Below, in pieces: positions 8,552 to 16,537 of a stretch of DNA of 41,941 nt. Under the pieces are notes generated by a model, which ran no database searches, was not told the DNA's origin, and was given only the letters and a program-made list of their open reading frames with translations. This DNA comes from Gemmatimonadota bacterium (GTDB lineage Bacteria; Gemmatimonadota; Gemmatimonadetes; Palauibacterales; Palauibacteraceae). Within the stretch, counting starts at the first letter, position 1. Each line of letters opens with the position of its first letter. The stretch covers positions 1 through 41,941 of the forward strand of contig JAJCZV010000074.1 of assembly GCA_029262175.1 (NCBI GenBank), read 5' to 3'. Position numbers and translations under genes: made by a program.

Positions 8552-9655
8552 TTACTTCGAGTTTGATGACGGTGAGTTCCGGAGCCCGTTCCAAGACGTT
8601 CCGTTGGCCCGAACCTGGTCGATCCGCCGCTCCGCAATTCGGTCAGCAGCTAGCGCGGTATCGATCTTCTCCACTCCCGCGACCTCGATCACTTCGAGGG
8701 TTTGGTCGAAAATCTGCGCGACCTTCGCGAAGATTCGTTCCTTGTCGGTCGGGGCGCCGAGCACCTCTTCCTGACATTGGATCAAACCCCCGGAGTTCAC
8801 CAAATAGTCGGGAGCGTAGACGATGTCCCGCTGGGCCAGGGCCATTGCGTGCCGCGACTCGGCCAACACGTTGTTTGCGCCTCCAGCCACCGCACCACAC
8901 CGAAGCCTGGCAACGGTGGCGTCGTTGATCACCGCACCGATCGAGTTCGGCGAGAAGACGTCGCAGGCGACGTCGTAGATTTCGTCCGGCCCCACGACCT
9001 CTGCTCCGCTGGCTTCGACCACGCGTTCGATCGAATCATCCATCACATCCGTGACCGTGAGCCGCGCTCCGGCTTCGCTGCAATGTTTGGCGACCCGGCT
9101 GCCCACGCTCCCCAGACCCTGGATCGCGATATGCCGACCCTCCATGTCGTCGGTACCTGTCGTCGCATCCAAGACGGCTCGAATCCCACACCAAACGCCG
9201 TACGCGGTCGCAGCCGATGCGTCGCCCGCCCCGCCTGCGCTCTGATCGACGCACGCGAGGTGGCTGGTGACCCCTCGCACGACCGCGAGGTCCATGGGAT
9301 TGGTCCCGATATCTTGCCCGGCGATATAGGAACCGTTTTGTGTCTCGATGAAATGTCCCATCGCCTCCAGCAACGCCTTCGTCTTCTGTTTCCTGGAGTC
9401 GCCGATAACCACCGACTTGCCGCCGCCCAGGTTGACTCCGCTGATCGCGGCCTTATAGGTCATCCCGCGCGACAGACGAAGCACGTCGTCTAACGCTTCT
9501 TGTTCGTTCGCGTAAGGGTACATCCGGATGCCCCCTAAGGCGGGCCCTAGCGTCGTGTCGTGGATCGCGATAATCGCCCGCAGTCCGCTGGCCGCGTCGT
9601 TACAGAACACGACCCGCTCGTAATCATGCGCAGCGATTTGTTCGAAAACCGTCAT
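8552..9655 (-). CDS. Leucine dehydrogenase (Leu/Phe/Val dehydrogenase family)
   Basis: The protein has 367 residues from the ATG at 9655, with GGAGGG five bases upstream. It catalyses NAD-dependent oxidative deamination of leucine (or valine/isoleucine) to the keto acid plus ammonia. The N-terminal substrate domain has GLRAIIAIHDTTLGPALGG (residues ~24-42), GMTYKAA with Lys68, and VNLGGGKSVVIGD with catalytic Lys80. These are the same positions as in the Bacillus enzymes. The Rossmann loop GLGSVG is at 180-185, followed by later NNVLAE and APDYLVNSGGLIQ segments typical of the family. Length equals that of characterised leucine dehydrogenases (~364-370). It probably supports branched-chain amino acid catabolism, or the reverse amination. 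Phenylalanine dehydrogenase is the main alternative within the family. It heads a two-gene unit with the SDR. Confidence 0.93.
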   Translation of the reverse strand: MTVFEQIAAHDYERVVFCNDAASGLRAIIAIHDTTLGPALGGIRMYPYANEQEALDDVLRLSRGMTYKAAISGVNLGGGKSVVIGDSRKQKTKALLEAMGHFIETQNGSYIAGQDIGTNPMDLAVVRGVTSHLACVDQSAGGAGDASAATAYGVWCGIRAVLDATTGTDDMEGRHIAIQGLGSVGSRVAKHCSEAGARLTVTDVMDDSIERVVEASGAEVVGPDEIYDVACDVFSPNSIGAVINDATVARLRCGAVAGGANNVLAESRHAMALAQRDIVYAPDYLVNSGGLIQCQEEVLGAPTDKERIFAKVAQIFDQTLEVIEVAGVEKIDTALAADRIAERRIDQVRANGTSWNGLRNSPSSNSK

Positions 9656-9884
9656 CGAGCCCTCCGTACCTGCCCACAGGTTGCCCATGCTCCAGCTTCT
9701 TCGCGTGGGATATCATGTCGCGAACGGCCTATGCCTGATTTGAAAGGGCGGGCAAGATAGCGCACCCGCGTCGGGCCGCGAACGGCTCGCAGCGCAGACA
9801 TGTCGGGTCGCGGCGGAGGACGTCTAACCACCGTACGTTCGCCGTCAGGAATCAAGATCCCTTTTTCAAAGAGTGCGTTGAGAA
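9656..9884. promoter_or_regulatory. Divergent intergenic region, LeuDH versus FKBP lipoprotein
   Basis: This 229-base non-coding gap lies between divergent genes and so must contain both promoters. The right end is locally AT-richer (CCTTTTTCAAAGAG) just before the FKBP start. I see no clear hairpin terminator, operator palindrome or small gene, and no promoter hexamer pair I would defend. Confidence 0.4.
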
Positions 9885-10307
9885 ATGCGTCGATTTTGTC
9901 TGATGTTCGCCGTCCTCGCGGTCTTTGCCTGCGGTACGAACGATGGCGTTGGCCCCGTGCTCAACGTCCCGTTTAGCATGACCGACCTCGTGATCGGCTC
10001 GGGTCCGGCCGCCTCGAATGGCCAAGAGCTACAGGTGGCGTTCACCGGCTGGCTCTACGATGAGACGGCTGCGGAGAACAAGGGTGCGCAGTTCGATGCC
10101 GCGACCGCATCCAATCCGTTCATGTTCGTCCTCGGTGCCGGTCGTGTGATCGCTGGCTGGGACCAGGGGGTGGTCGGGATGCAGGTGGGCGGGCAACGCC
10201 GGTTGGTCATCCCGTCGTCGCTGGGGTTCGGCGCCGCCGGCGCGGCCCCAGCGATCCCGGGCAACGCTACGCTGATCTTCGATATCGAACTGCTCGACAT
10301 CAACTAG
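9885..10307 (+). CDS. FKBP-type peptidyl-prolyl isomerase lipoprotein
   Basis: The protein has 140 residues. A lipoprotein signal (MRRFCLMFAVLAVFAC) ends at Cys16, so it is likely anchored to a membrane facing the periplasm. The rest is a single FKBP domain. It shows QELQVAFTGWLYD, FMFVLGAGRVIAGWDQGV (the active-site strand with the conserved VI-x-GWDQG), GMQVGGQRRLVIPSSLGFG, and the C-terminal strand ATLIFDIELLDIN. It catalyses cis-trans isomerisation of X-Pro bonds and assists folding of exported proteins, of which this region has many. It is a minimal form without the N-terminal dimerisation domain seen in FkpA or Mip. It converges on the methyltransferase gene with nine bases between the stops. 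A decayed copy of its last exon-like segment appears to lie about 1.3 kb downstream (11573-11680). Confidence 0.93.
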   Translation: MRRFCLMFAVLAVFACGTNDGVGPVLNVPFSMTDLVIGSGPAASNGQELQVAFTGWLYDETAAENKGAQFDAATASNPFMFVLGAGRVIAGWDQGVVGMQVGGQRRLVIPSSLGFGAAGAAPAIPGNATLIFDIELLDIN

Positions 10308-10316
10308 AGGGCCTGG

Positions 10317-11288
10317 CTAGGCGGTCTTCTCCGAGCCCAGCACGTGATGAGCCACGCGATTCGGGCTGTCCTCGTTCAACACCGTGACCTCTTGGAAGCC
10401 GGCGTCCCGCAACCATCCGGTGGCCACGTCGAGCGGGATGGTCCAGTTGTACCAAGGCAGCATCATGTCCAGAAGACCGATGACGCGTCCCCAGCGCGGA
10501 CGCCGAAGCGCGTTCCGTAGCACGTTCTTGCTGTTCATCGTGATCGGCAAGCGCGAATGCCACTCTCGGCGGTGGATCGCTCGAACAAAACTCAGGCGCT
10601 CTTCCGTGGTCTGTAAGTCGTTGAACACCTTCCGAAAGAGATTGACTCGATCGGAGTTGTGCAGGCCTTCGGGCGAATACACCATGAGATAGAACGCGCC
10701 ACCCGGCGCGACCGTCTGTGCGGCGCTCATGAACGCGGCTCGAGGGTCGTGAGTATGGTGCGCGACCCCCCACAGATTGGCGAACGCGAATCGGCCGGCC
10801 AGCTCGGGATGGGTGTCCAGCAGATCGACCACGTCGGCCTGTAGCACGTTCGGGTTAAAACGTGAGACGCTCTCCACAGCGTGGTTTGCGGCGTCGACAG
10901 AGAGTACTTCGCTCGCTCCGAGAACCTGCATCACTCGAGTCCAGCGCCCCATCCCGCAGCCGATGTCGACGCACGGTCGGCCCTTGATCAAGCTCGGATC
11001 GACGTGCGAAGTCAGGGTCGCGTCTTGCGCGTCTGAATCGTTGCGACCGTCTGACGCGGCCGGCCCGATCCATTCTTGGACGAGGCGGTCGATCGAATCG
11101 TCATCCAGGCGCACGCCGGGCCCGTCATTGAAACCGAGCTGACCTGAGGGGTCCTCGAGTACCAATCGCCATTTTTCGTCGAACTGGCGCGCATAGTCCC
11201 CGGGAGGAGCGTAGCTCCCCGAGAATTCGTCCGACCAGACGAGAATTCCCTCGTCGAAATGCGGGTTGGCTTTTGCGCGCGTGGGCAT
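10317..11288 (-). CDS. Class I SAM-dependent methyltransferase
   Basis: The protein has 323 residues and no signal peptide. Motif I, CVDIGCGMGRWTRVM (glycine loop at residues ~108-114), begins a Rossmann methyltransferase domain. It is followed by an acidic ribose-binding strand, LSVDAANHAV. Then come LQADVVDL, FAFANLWGVAHHTHDPRAAF and the post-motif III segment VAPGGAFYLMVYSPEG. The first ~95 residues, with the FDEKW segment common in C- and O-methyltransferases near glycan or lipid genes, and the C-terminal WYNWTIPLDVATGWLRDAGF region may bind substrate. The substrate is unknown. The gene stands alone on the minus strand between the FKBP gene and a non-coding stretch, so context gives no further hint. 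Confidence 0.88.
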   Translation of the reverse strand: MPTRAKANPHFDEGILVWSDEFSGSYAPPGDYARQFDEKWRLVLEDPSGQLGFNDGPGVRLDDDSIDRLVQEWIGPAASDGRNDSDAQDATLTSHVDPSLIKGRPCVDIGCGMGRWTRVMQVLGASEVLSVDAANHAVESVSRFNPNVLQADVVDLLDTHPELAGRFAFANLWGVAHHTHDPRAAFMSAAQTVAPGGAFYLMVYSPEGLHNSDRVNLFRKVFNDLQTTEERLSFVRAIHRREWHSRLPITMNSKNVLRNALRRPRWGRVIGLLDMMLPWYNWTIPLDVATGWLRDAGFQEVTVLNEDSPNRVAHHVLGSEKTA

Positions 11289-11572
11289 TTCGGATCACCC
11301 AAAACAATGGCGAATGACCAAGTCTCCAAGGTCAAATAGAGGTACCCAGGCGGCGAATTCGCAACGATTGGGCCAATCATCAGCGTCGGATACCCCCATC
11401 TCGCCCAACGCCTGGAAAACGCTTCGCTTAGCGGGTTTCGGCCCGATTCGGGACAGCTTTCTCGATCCCTGGGGTAGAGCGACGACGCCACCCTCGGACC
11501 GCCTGCCGAATCCACGCGATGATCCTGGAGGGCGACGCCCGGAGCGCGGCAAAACAACCCTGGCTGAATAGG
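11289..11572. other. Non-coding stretch upstream of the methyltransferase
   Basis: About 280 bases show no protein-like frame on either strand; the open frames crossing it have low-complexity Arg/Pro/Ser translations. Together with the FKBP relic just to the right, it may be decaying sequence left from a former gene. The minus-strand promoter of the methyltransferase should be near its left end. No repeat or RNA fold was recognised. Confidence 0.4.
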
Positions 11573-11680
11573 ACCAAGGCCGGCATCATTGCTGGCCGCT
11601 GCCCCTCATCCGGCCCCGGCGCCACGTCGATTTTCGACGTCGAGTTGCTCGGCATCCACTCAGATCGATTCGAGGAGTGA
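11573..11680 (+). pseudogene. Relic of an FKBP C-terminus
   Basis: The frame ending at the TGA 11678-11680 translates to GRCPSSGPGATSIFDVELLG followed by IH. Set against the end of the intact FKBP at 9885-10307 (GAAPAIPGNATLIFDIELLD, then IN), it matches without gaps at 11 of 22 positions, including the A-T-x-I-F-D-x-E-L-L core strand. No upstream FKBP motifs (VIAGWDQG, GFG) are present, so only the last strand survives. It ends inside the ribosome site of the threonine dehydratase gene. It is probably the tail of a lost or deleted second FKBP gene; chance resemblance is possible given the short length. Confidence 0.5.
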
Positions 11681-11682
11681 AC

Positions 11683-12666
11683 GTGCCCCACGTAGAGATC
11701 CCCGGTTTGACGCTCACCTTGGAAGATTTTGAGGCGGCGCGCGCGAACGTCGCTCCGCACATCCACCGCACGCCGCTGCTCACTTCGCGTTCGTTGAGCG
11801 AGGCGACCGGGTTCGACGTACGGCTCAAGGCCGAACTCTTCCAACGCGGCGGATCGTACAAAGTGAGAGGTCCGCTAAACGTCATCGCGCACCTCACGGA
11901 AGAGGAGCGCGCGCGCGGGATCATCTGCTCCTCGGCAGGCAACCACTCGCAGGGGGTCGCGATTGCGGCGGCTCAATACGGGATTCCGGCCGTGGTGTTG
12001 ATGGCGACGAATGCGACCAAATCAAAGATCGCCGCGACCGAAGGATACGGGGCCGAGGTCATTTTGCACGGTTCCATCTGGGACGAGGCGAACGAAAAGG
12101 CACTGGAGCTCGTCGAAGAGAGAGGCTTGACCTATGTCCATCCCTTCGATGATCCGAGATTGATCGCCGGGCAAGGCACGCTCGGGCTCGAAGTGTTGGA
12201 AGACTGGCCCGAAGTTGAGGTGGCGGTGATCCCGATCGGCGGCGGCGGGCTGATTGCCGGGAATTCGATGTCGCTCAAAGCGATCAACCCCGAGATCCGT
12301 GTAATTGGCGTCGAGTCCTCCGGCGCGCCGGCGATGAAACGAAGCGTCGAGTCGGGAGCTCTGGTTACGCTCGACGAGGTCGATTGCATCATCGATGGTC
12401 TGCGGGTCAAACGCGTCGGCATCAACACGTCCTCGGTCGTGAGTCGGTTTGTGGAGAAAGTCGTCACGATCCCCGATGAGCAGAGTTTTGAGGCGATGCT
12501 TTGGCTAATGACGCGCGCGAAGCTGGTGACGGAGGGTGCCGCGGCAGCTGGAGTCGGTGCTCTCCTCGGCGGAATGATCGACGCACCTCCCGGAACAAAG
12601 GTCGTCTGCGTTCTTAGCGGCGGAAACCTCGACGTGGAACAGCTGCGCGGGATGACGTGGAACTAG
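11683..12666 (+). CDS. Threonine dehydratase (PLP, short form without ACT domain)
   Basis: The protein has 327 residues from the GTG at 11683, which has GAGGAG five bases upstream; the in-frame GTG at 11677 overlaps that site and is less likely. It is a fold-type II PLP enzyme converting threonine (and often serine) to 2-oxobutyrate and ammonia. The PLP lysine is Lys60 in RGGSYKVRGP, the SSAGNHSQGVA substrate loop follows, the phosphate-binding glycine loop is IGGGGLIAG, and the C-terminal serine region is VCVLSGGNLD. Length fits catabolic TdcB-type enzymes (~329); there is no regulatory ACT domain as in biosynthetic IlvA, so isoleucine feedback is not expected. Serine racemase and threo-3-hydroxyaspartate dehydratase are close relatives and cannot be excluded. 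It converges with the CAP-domain gene. Confidence 0.9.
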   Translation: MPHVEIPGLTLTLEDFEAARANVAPHIHRTPLLTSRSLSEATGFDVRLKAELFQRGGSYKVRGPLNVIAHLTEEERARGIICSSAGNHSQGVAIAAAQYGIPAVVLMATNATKSKIAATEGYGAEVILHGSIWDEANEKALELVEERGLTYVHPFDDPRLIAGQGTLGLEVLEDWPEVEVAVIPIGGGGLIAGNSMSLKAINPEIRVIGVESSGAPAMKRSVESGALVTLDEVDCIIDGLRVKRVGINTSSVVSRFVEKVVTIPDEQSFEAMLWLMTRAKLVTEGAAAAGVGALLGGMIDAPPGTKVVCVLSGGNLDVEQLRGMTWN

Positions 12667-12677
12667 CTAGCTAAACC

Positions 12678-13160
12678 CTAGCTCGGATCTTCGAGAAACA
12701 CGTGGGTCCAGTAGGTCCCCTCGAGACCGACTCCGTGGTGCGTGTAACCGCAGCGCTCGATGTTCTGACGGTGGCCGGAACTCCCGAGCCAGAGGTCTAG
12801 GACGCCCTGCGGGCCGCCGCTCGTAAACGCGATGTTCTCCCCTGCGGCTCGGTATCCAATGCCAGCCCGCTCGAGGCGATCAAAAGGCGAGAGTCCGTCA
12901 GGGTTGGAATGGTCGAAGAACTCGCGAGCCACCATGTCGGCGCTATGTGCCGTTGCGACCGTCGCAACATCCGCGTGCCACACGAGAGCGGAACACCCGA
13001 TCGCACCGCGGTGGGCGTTGACCAATGCGACGAATTCGGCGACGGCGGGGACCGCGCCCACCGGTGTCGAACCGCCGACCCCAAAGGGGGCCGACATCTC
13101 GCCGGCACAAGCCACCGAGGCGACGGCAAAGGTCAGAAGAAGACTCCTTGCGACTCTCAA
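12678..13160 (-). CDS. CAP/SCP-domain lipoprotein
   Basis: The protein has 160 residues, starting at a TTG (13160) with GGAGG six bases upstream. A lipoprotein signal ends at Cys18 (VASVAC). A CAP domain (PF00188, YkwD-like) follows. It shows FVALVNAHRGAIGCSALVWH, VATAHSADMVAREFFDH carrying the first motif histidine, GENIAF with the motif glutamate, and GSSGHRQNIERCGYTHHGVG with the second histidine. Bacterial CAP proteins are extracellular or envelope-bound; their biochemical role is mostly unsettled, with lipid-binding and protease-like claims for homologues. Two cysteines (in AIGCS and IERCG) could form a disulfide after export. It is divergent from the M16 pair and separated by 167 bases. 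Confidence 0.9.
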   Translation of the reverse strand: MRVARSLLLTFAVASVACAGEMSAPFGVGGSTPVGAVPAVAEFVALVNAHRGAIGCSALVWHADVATVATAHSADMVAREFFDHSNPDGLSPFDRLERAGIGYRAAGENIAFTSGGPQGVLDLWLGSSGHRQNIERCGYTHHGVGLEGTYWTHVFLEDPS

Positions 13161-13327
13161 TACTCACCTCCCCGCATCTCACGATCCACCGGAGTCTAGC
13201 GAAGGTCGAGGGCGTGTCGTCGTCACGGCGCGCGACCTTCTCTTGTATACTCAGCCCGTCCCAACGCGTTTCAAGTCGGGTGCCAGAGAGACGAGATTGG
13301 GGCGACATCTCAAAGCGAGGAGGAAGC
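13161..13327. promoter_or_regulatory. Divergent promoter region of CAP and M16 genes
   Basis: This 167-base non-coding gap contains a TATACT at 13246-13251, a one-mismatch fit to the sigma-70 -10 box, 76 bases before the M16 start. A convincing -35 was not found at the usual spacing. Its right end carries the strong GGAGGAA ribosome site of the M16 gene. Confidence 0.4.
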
Positions 13328-14743
13328 GTGCTGGGGGCTAAGGGACGCTTTTGGAACGGTTTGACGAGAGCCTTGGTGGTGACGACGCTCGCCGTAGTCA
13401 CGAACGGTCCAGCTTTGTCAGGTCAGGCGTTCGACGTTCGCGGTGTGACACGTGATACCGTTCTCGGCAACGGATTGCACGTCATCACGGCTCGAAACTC
13501 GTCGTTGCCCCTCGCCACCATCGAGATCGTGGTTCGCGGCGGGGCGCTAGCCCAGATCGAGCCGGAGGACGAAGGCCTCCCCCACATCCTCGAGCACATG
13601 CTGTTCAAATCGTTTGATCGGTCGGGTCGGGACTGGTGGGCCGAGCGTACGTCCGAGATGAACGCTGCCTACAACGGCACGACCGGCGACGAACGGGTGA
13701 CGTACTATCTCACGCTTCCGAGCGACAACGTGGACGATGGGCTTGAGCTACTCGCCGACCTCGTTCGCTCACCTCGGTTCGACGAGGACATCCTCATGGC
13801 CGAGAAGAGCGTCGTGCTCGGGGAGCTGCAGCGAAACGCGTCAGATCCGTACTTCGTCGCCAATATGTTCACCGACGTGACGCTGTGGGGCCCCGCGTTT
13901 CCAAGGAAAAACGCGATCGGGAACATCACGACGATCATGGGCGCGACTACGGAGCGACTGGAAGATCATTACGCGCGCTTCTACGTCCCGAACAACGCCG
14001 CAGTGATCGTCACGGGGAACGTCGATGCGAACGATGTCTTCCGTTCGGTGAGCGAGCATTTTGCTGGCTGGAACCGCGGCTCCGATGCGTTCGAGGAGCT
14101 GCCGATCCCCCCGATCGCACCCTTGTTCGCCGACACGATCTTTGTCATTGAAGCCGACGCTTCCGATGTGACCTTCTCCATTCGCTGGCTGGGGCCAGCT
14201 GGATCTCAAGACCGGGAGGCCACGTACGCCGCCGCATTGTTTGCCCGATTGATCAACCTCTCCACGTCGGGTACGCAACAGCGCCTCGTCGACACCGACC
14301 TGTTTTCGGTCGTCAGTGCAGGATATCAACACGTCAACCAGGTGTCCGCGATCTCGCTGATGGCGCGTACCACGCCGGACAAGCTGGCGGTGGCGGCGCG
14401 GGCCCTGAGGCGAGAGCTCGAACTGCTCGCACTCGAGAATTATTTTGACGAAGACGATCTCTCGTCGGCCATCAAACGTCTTCGGTTGTCGCGTGCCGAA
14501 CAGCAACAAACGACATCTGGGCTGGCGCACTCGCTCGCAGATGCCTGGAGCATCGCGGGTACCGACTACTACCTGAACTACGTCGAGCGCTTGGAGGCCC
14601 AAACTCCCGCGGCCGTACGCGCACACTTGGACAAGTACGTCTACGGCCGCCCACGACTGGCTACGATGCTTATGTCGGCACCGATCATCGCGGCGAACGG
14701 GGCGCTGCTTGGCGAGGTGGTCTCAGCGTGGTTGACGCCATGA
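13328..14743 (+). CDS. M16 zinc metallopeptidase, catalytic subunit, secreted
   Basis: The protein has 471 residues from a GTG at 13328, which directly follows GAGGAGGAAGC; the frame is open upstream to 13025 but that part is antisense to the CAP gene. A signal peptide (residues ~1-32) ends near the GQAFDV segment. The inverted zinc motif is HILEH (His86, Glu89, His90). The third ligand is Glu166 in VVLGELQRN, exactly 76 residues later, the classical M16 spacing. A C-terminal half without the motif follows, including ITGN-type VIVTGNVDAND. It cleaves oligopeptides and unfolded segments in the envelope. The stop overlaps the start of a degenerate M16 gene (ATGA), so the two probably form a heterodimer, as with other two-chain M16B pairs. 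Confidence 0.93.
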   Translation: MLGAKGRFWNGLTRALVVTTLAVVTNGPALSGQAFDVRGVTRDTVLGNGLHVITARNSSLPLATIEIVVRGGALAQIEPEDEGLPHILEHMLFKSFDRSGRDWWAERTSEMNAAYNGTTGDERVTYYLTLPSDNVDDGLELLADLVRSPRFDEDILMAEKSVVLGELQRNASDPYFVANMFTDVTLWGPAFPRKNAIGNITTIMGATTERLEDHYARFYVPNNAAVIVTGNVDANDVFRSVSEHFAGWNRGSDAFEELPIPPIAPLFADTIFVIEADASDVTFSIRWLGPAGSQDREATYAAALFARLINLSTSGTQQRLVDTDLFSVVSAGYQHVNQVSAISLMARTTPDKLAVAARALRRELELLALENYFDEDDLSSAIKRLRLSRAEQQQTTSGLAHSLADAWSIAGTDYYLNYVERLEAQTPAAVRAHLDKYVYGRPRLATMLMSAPIIAANGALLGEVVSAWLTP

Positions 14744-16044
14744 GCGCATCGACGGCGACGGTCGTTTACCTGCTCGCGTCGGCGCTTGCGGCGGGACCGC
14801 TTCGCGCACAGACGCCGGACGCCACGCTTCACTACGACGTAGACGGCGTGGAGGTGCTACACCGAGTCGTGGACAGCAACGACTTGGTCGCCGTCAACCT
14901 CTACTTGCTCGGCGGCTCGGCTCAACTCGATGAGCGGACCCAGGGCATTGAACCCTTCCTTCTGTATGCGGCGGAGCGCGGCACGGAAGCGTTTCCGGGC
15001 GCGCGGACCGAACAAGCGATGGTTCGAACCGGCAGTCGGGTCGTGGTCTCTGCCGGGGCCGATTGGACCGTCTTCGGATTTAGGGGTCTCGCGGAGGAAT
15101 TCGAAGACACTTGGGCCGTGTTCGCCGATCGGTTGATGCGTCCGACGCTGGACCCTGTCGCGTTGGAGGTCACTCGATCGCAGCTGCTCGCGGCTGCCAG
15201 GGCCCAAGAGGACGACCCAGATGCGGCGGTCCGGTTTCAAGCTGAGCGCCTCGCTTACGCGAACCATCCTTATCGCTACCAGACGTACGGAACGGAGACC
15301 TCTCTGGCCCAGTTGACCGCGGCGGACCTTCGCGAATACCTAGATCGCGAACTCGTCCGGTCACGACTGCTTGTGGTGGCGGTCGGGAATGTGTCGCGGG
15401 TCCGCGTGGAGGCTGCGATTCAGGCGACCCTTTCGCGATTGCCCCCGGGGAACTTCGCCTGGACGCTCCCGGCACCGTGGACCCACGACCAACCAAACGT
15501 AGACGTGGTGGAACGACAACTTTCGACCAACTACATCGTCGGATACTACGCCGGCCCTCCCGCCTCCAGCGAAGAGCGCGCCTGGCTGCAACTGGCGACC
15601 AGCGTGTTGTCCTCGATGGTGTTTCGCGAAATCCGCGCTGAGGGACTGTCGTATTCGGCTGGAGCCTACGAGATCGACCGAGGTGCCTCGGGCGGAGCGA
15701 TCTACGTTTCGAGCCAGGATCCGCAGAAGTCGATGGAAGCGATCAACGACTTGATCGACTTTCTAGGGCAGGCGCAGTTCGACCGCGCCGACCTGCGCGA
15801 TTTTACCAAGCGTTGGAAAATGGACTACTACCTTCGAAACGAAACGAATGCGGAGCAGGCGGGATTTATCGGTCCCGCCTACCTGTATCGAGGCGTCGTT
15901 CAATCTCCGCAGGAATACGTCGACGGCCTACTCGAAGTCTCGCCGAACGATTTGCGTCGAGCCATCGTCCGCTATGTAAAGAACATCCAATTCGCGTATT
16001 TGGGCGACCCGGAACAAGTGCCCCGCGACGCGATGGTCCCCTAG
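14740..16044 (+). CDS. M16 peptidase-like partner lacking the zinc motif
   Basis: The protein has 434 residues. Its ATG (14740) shares four bases with the stop of the upstream M16 gene. A signal peptide ends near LRAQ. The fold is recognisable: GVEVLHRVVDSNDLVAVNLYLLGG at the N-terminus, then a middle LPAPWTHDQPN linker, YIVGYYAGPP, and a C-terminal SMVFREIRAEGLSYSAGAYE, the substrate-binding R-x6-Y signature of non-catalytic halves. Where HxxEH should be it reads GIEPFLLYA, so no zinc site remains. In M16B systems one subunit is catalytic and the other shapes the chamber; the tight coupling fits that role. Alone it should have no peptidase activity. Confidence 0.92.
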   Translation: MSASTATVVYLLASALAAGPLRAQTPDATLHYDVDGVEVLHRVVDSNDLVAVNLYLLGGSAQLDERTQGIEPFLLYAAERGTEAFPGARTEQAMVRTGSRVVVSAGADWTVFGFRGLAEEFEDTWAVFADRLMRPTLDPVALEVTRSQLLAAARAQEDDPDAAVRFQAERLAYANHPYRYQTYGTETSLAQLTAADLREYLDRELVRSRLLVVAVGNVSRVRVEAAIQATLSRLPPGNFAWTLPAPWTHDQPNVDVVERQLSTNYIVGYYAGPPASSEERAWLQLATSVLSSMVFREIRAEGLSYSAGAYEIDRGASGGAIYVSSQDPQKSMEAINDLIDFLGQAQFDRADLRDFTKRWKMDYYLRNETNAEQAGFIGPAYLYRGVVQSPQEYVDGLLEVSPNDLRRAIVRYVKNIQFAYLGDPEQVPRDAMVP

Positions 16045-16045
16045 G

Positions 16046-16110
16046 GGCCGCTGAAAAACCCCGGCGGGCCGCGCAACAAGGGTCGCGCGCGGCTGGGGTT
16101 TTCAGCGGCC
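16046..16110. terminator. Bidirectional palindromic terminator between convergent genes
   Basis: Long inverted repeat: GGCCGCTGAAAAACCCC (16046-16062) pairs with GGGGTTTTCAGCGGCC (16095-16110), one A bulged, and an inner GCGC/GCGC helix adds to it. It begins two bases after the M16 partner stop (16044) and ends eight before the end of the ABM gene. The A and T runs lie within the stem, so each strand ends with a short T run followed by the closing GC arm; it could act in both directions. Confidence 0.7.
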
Positions 16111-16117
16111 TGCTAGA

Positions 16118-16462
16118 TCACAAACCCGCGTGAAAATGATAGATCGCTGGCTCTAGACCGGCCGCAGCCGTAAGTAGCTCTTCGGATGGATCCCCGAAAA
16201 TCTCGATCGTGATCCCGCTGATCTCGAGCAGACGACCCAACGAATCCCCGACGTGATCGATGTGTTCCAGCAGTGCGTCCGAGTCCGCATAGGTCTCGCG
16301 CACGACGCATTCGTCGTGATCTTCATTGAAGAACCAGTCGTACTGCGTCGTCCCCGTATCCTCTTCTCTCACAATCTCGACGCATTCCTTGGCAATCTCG
16401 ATAAATTCTTCGGCCTTCCCTTCTTGAATGGCGAATCTCGCATTGACTTGGATTTCGTTCAT
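16118..16462 (-). CDS. ABM-domain protein, putative quinol monooxygenase
   Basis: The protein has 114 residues, starting MNEIQVNARFAIQEGKAEEF. It is a single antibiotic-biosynthesis-monooxygenase fold (dimeric alpha-beta barrel, YgiN-like). It has an early KAEEFIEIAKECVEIVREEDTGTTQYDWF helix-strand unit, then ECVVRETYADSDALLEHIDH, and a C-terminal strand ITIEIFG. Family members oxidise quinols or other aromatic substrates without metal or flavin, or serve as stress proteins. The ligand is not deducible. No signal peptide, so cytoplasmic. It converges with the M16 pair across the palindromic terminator and diverges from the DUF5916 gene. Confidence 0.85.
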   Translation of the reverse strand: MNEIQVNARFAIQEGKAEEFIEIAKECVEIVREEDTGTTQYDWFFNEDHDECVVRETYADSDALLEHIDHVGDSLGRLLEISGITIEIFGDPSEELLTAAAGLEPAIYHFHAGL

Positions 16463-16537
16463 TCATCCCTGCCTAGGTAGAGGTTTCATCCAACCGTATT
16501 ATGCAAGTGGTGTGGTCCAAGCAAACCCTTACGAGCG

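Noticed and set aside
13025..13327. Longer N-terminus for the M16 peptidase
   Set aside because: The extension is antisense to the CAP-domain gene and would bury the signal peptide; GTG 13328 has a strong ribosome site.
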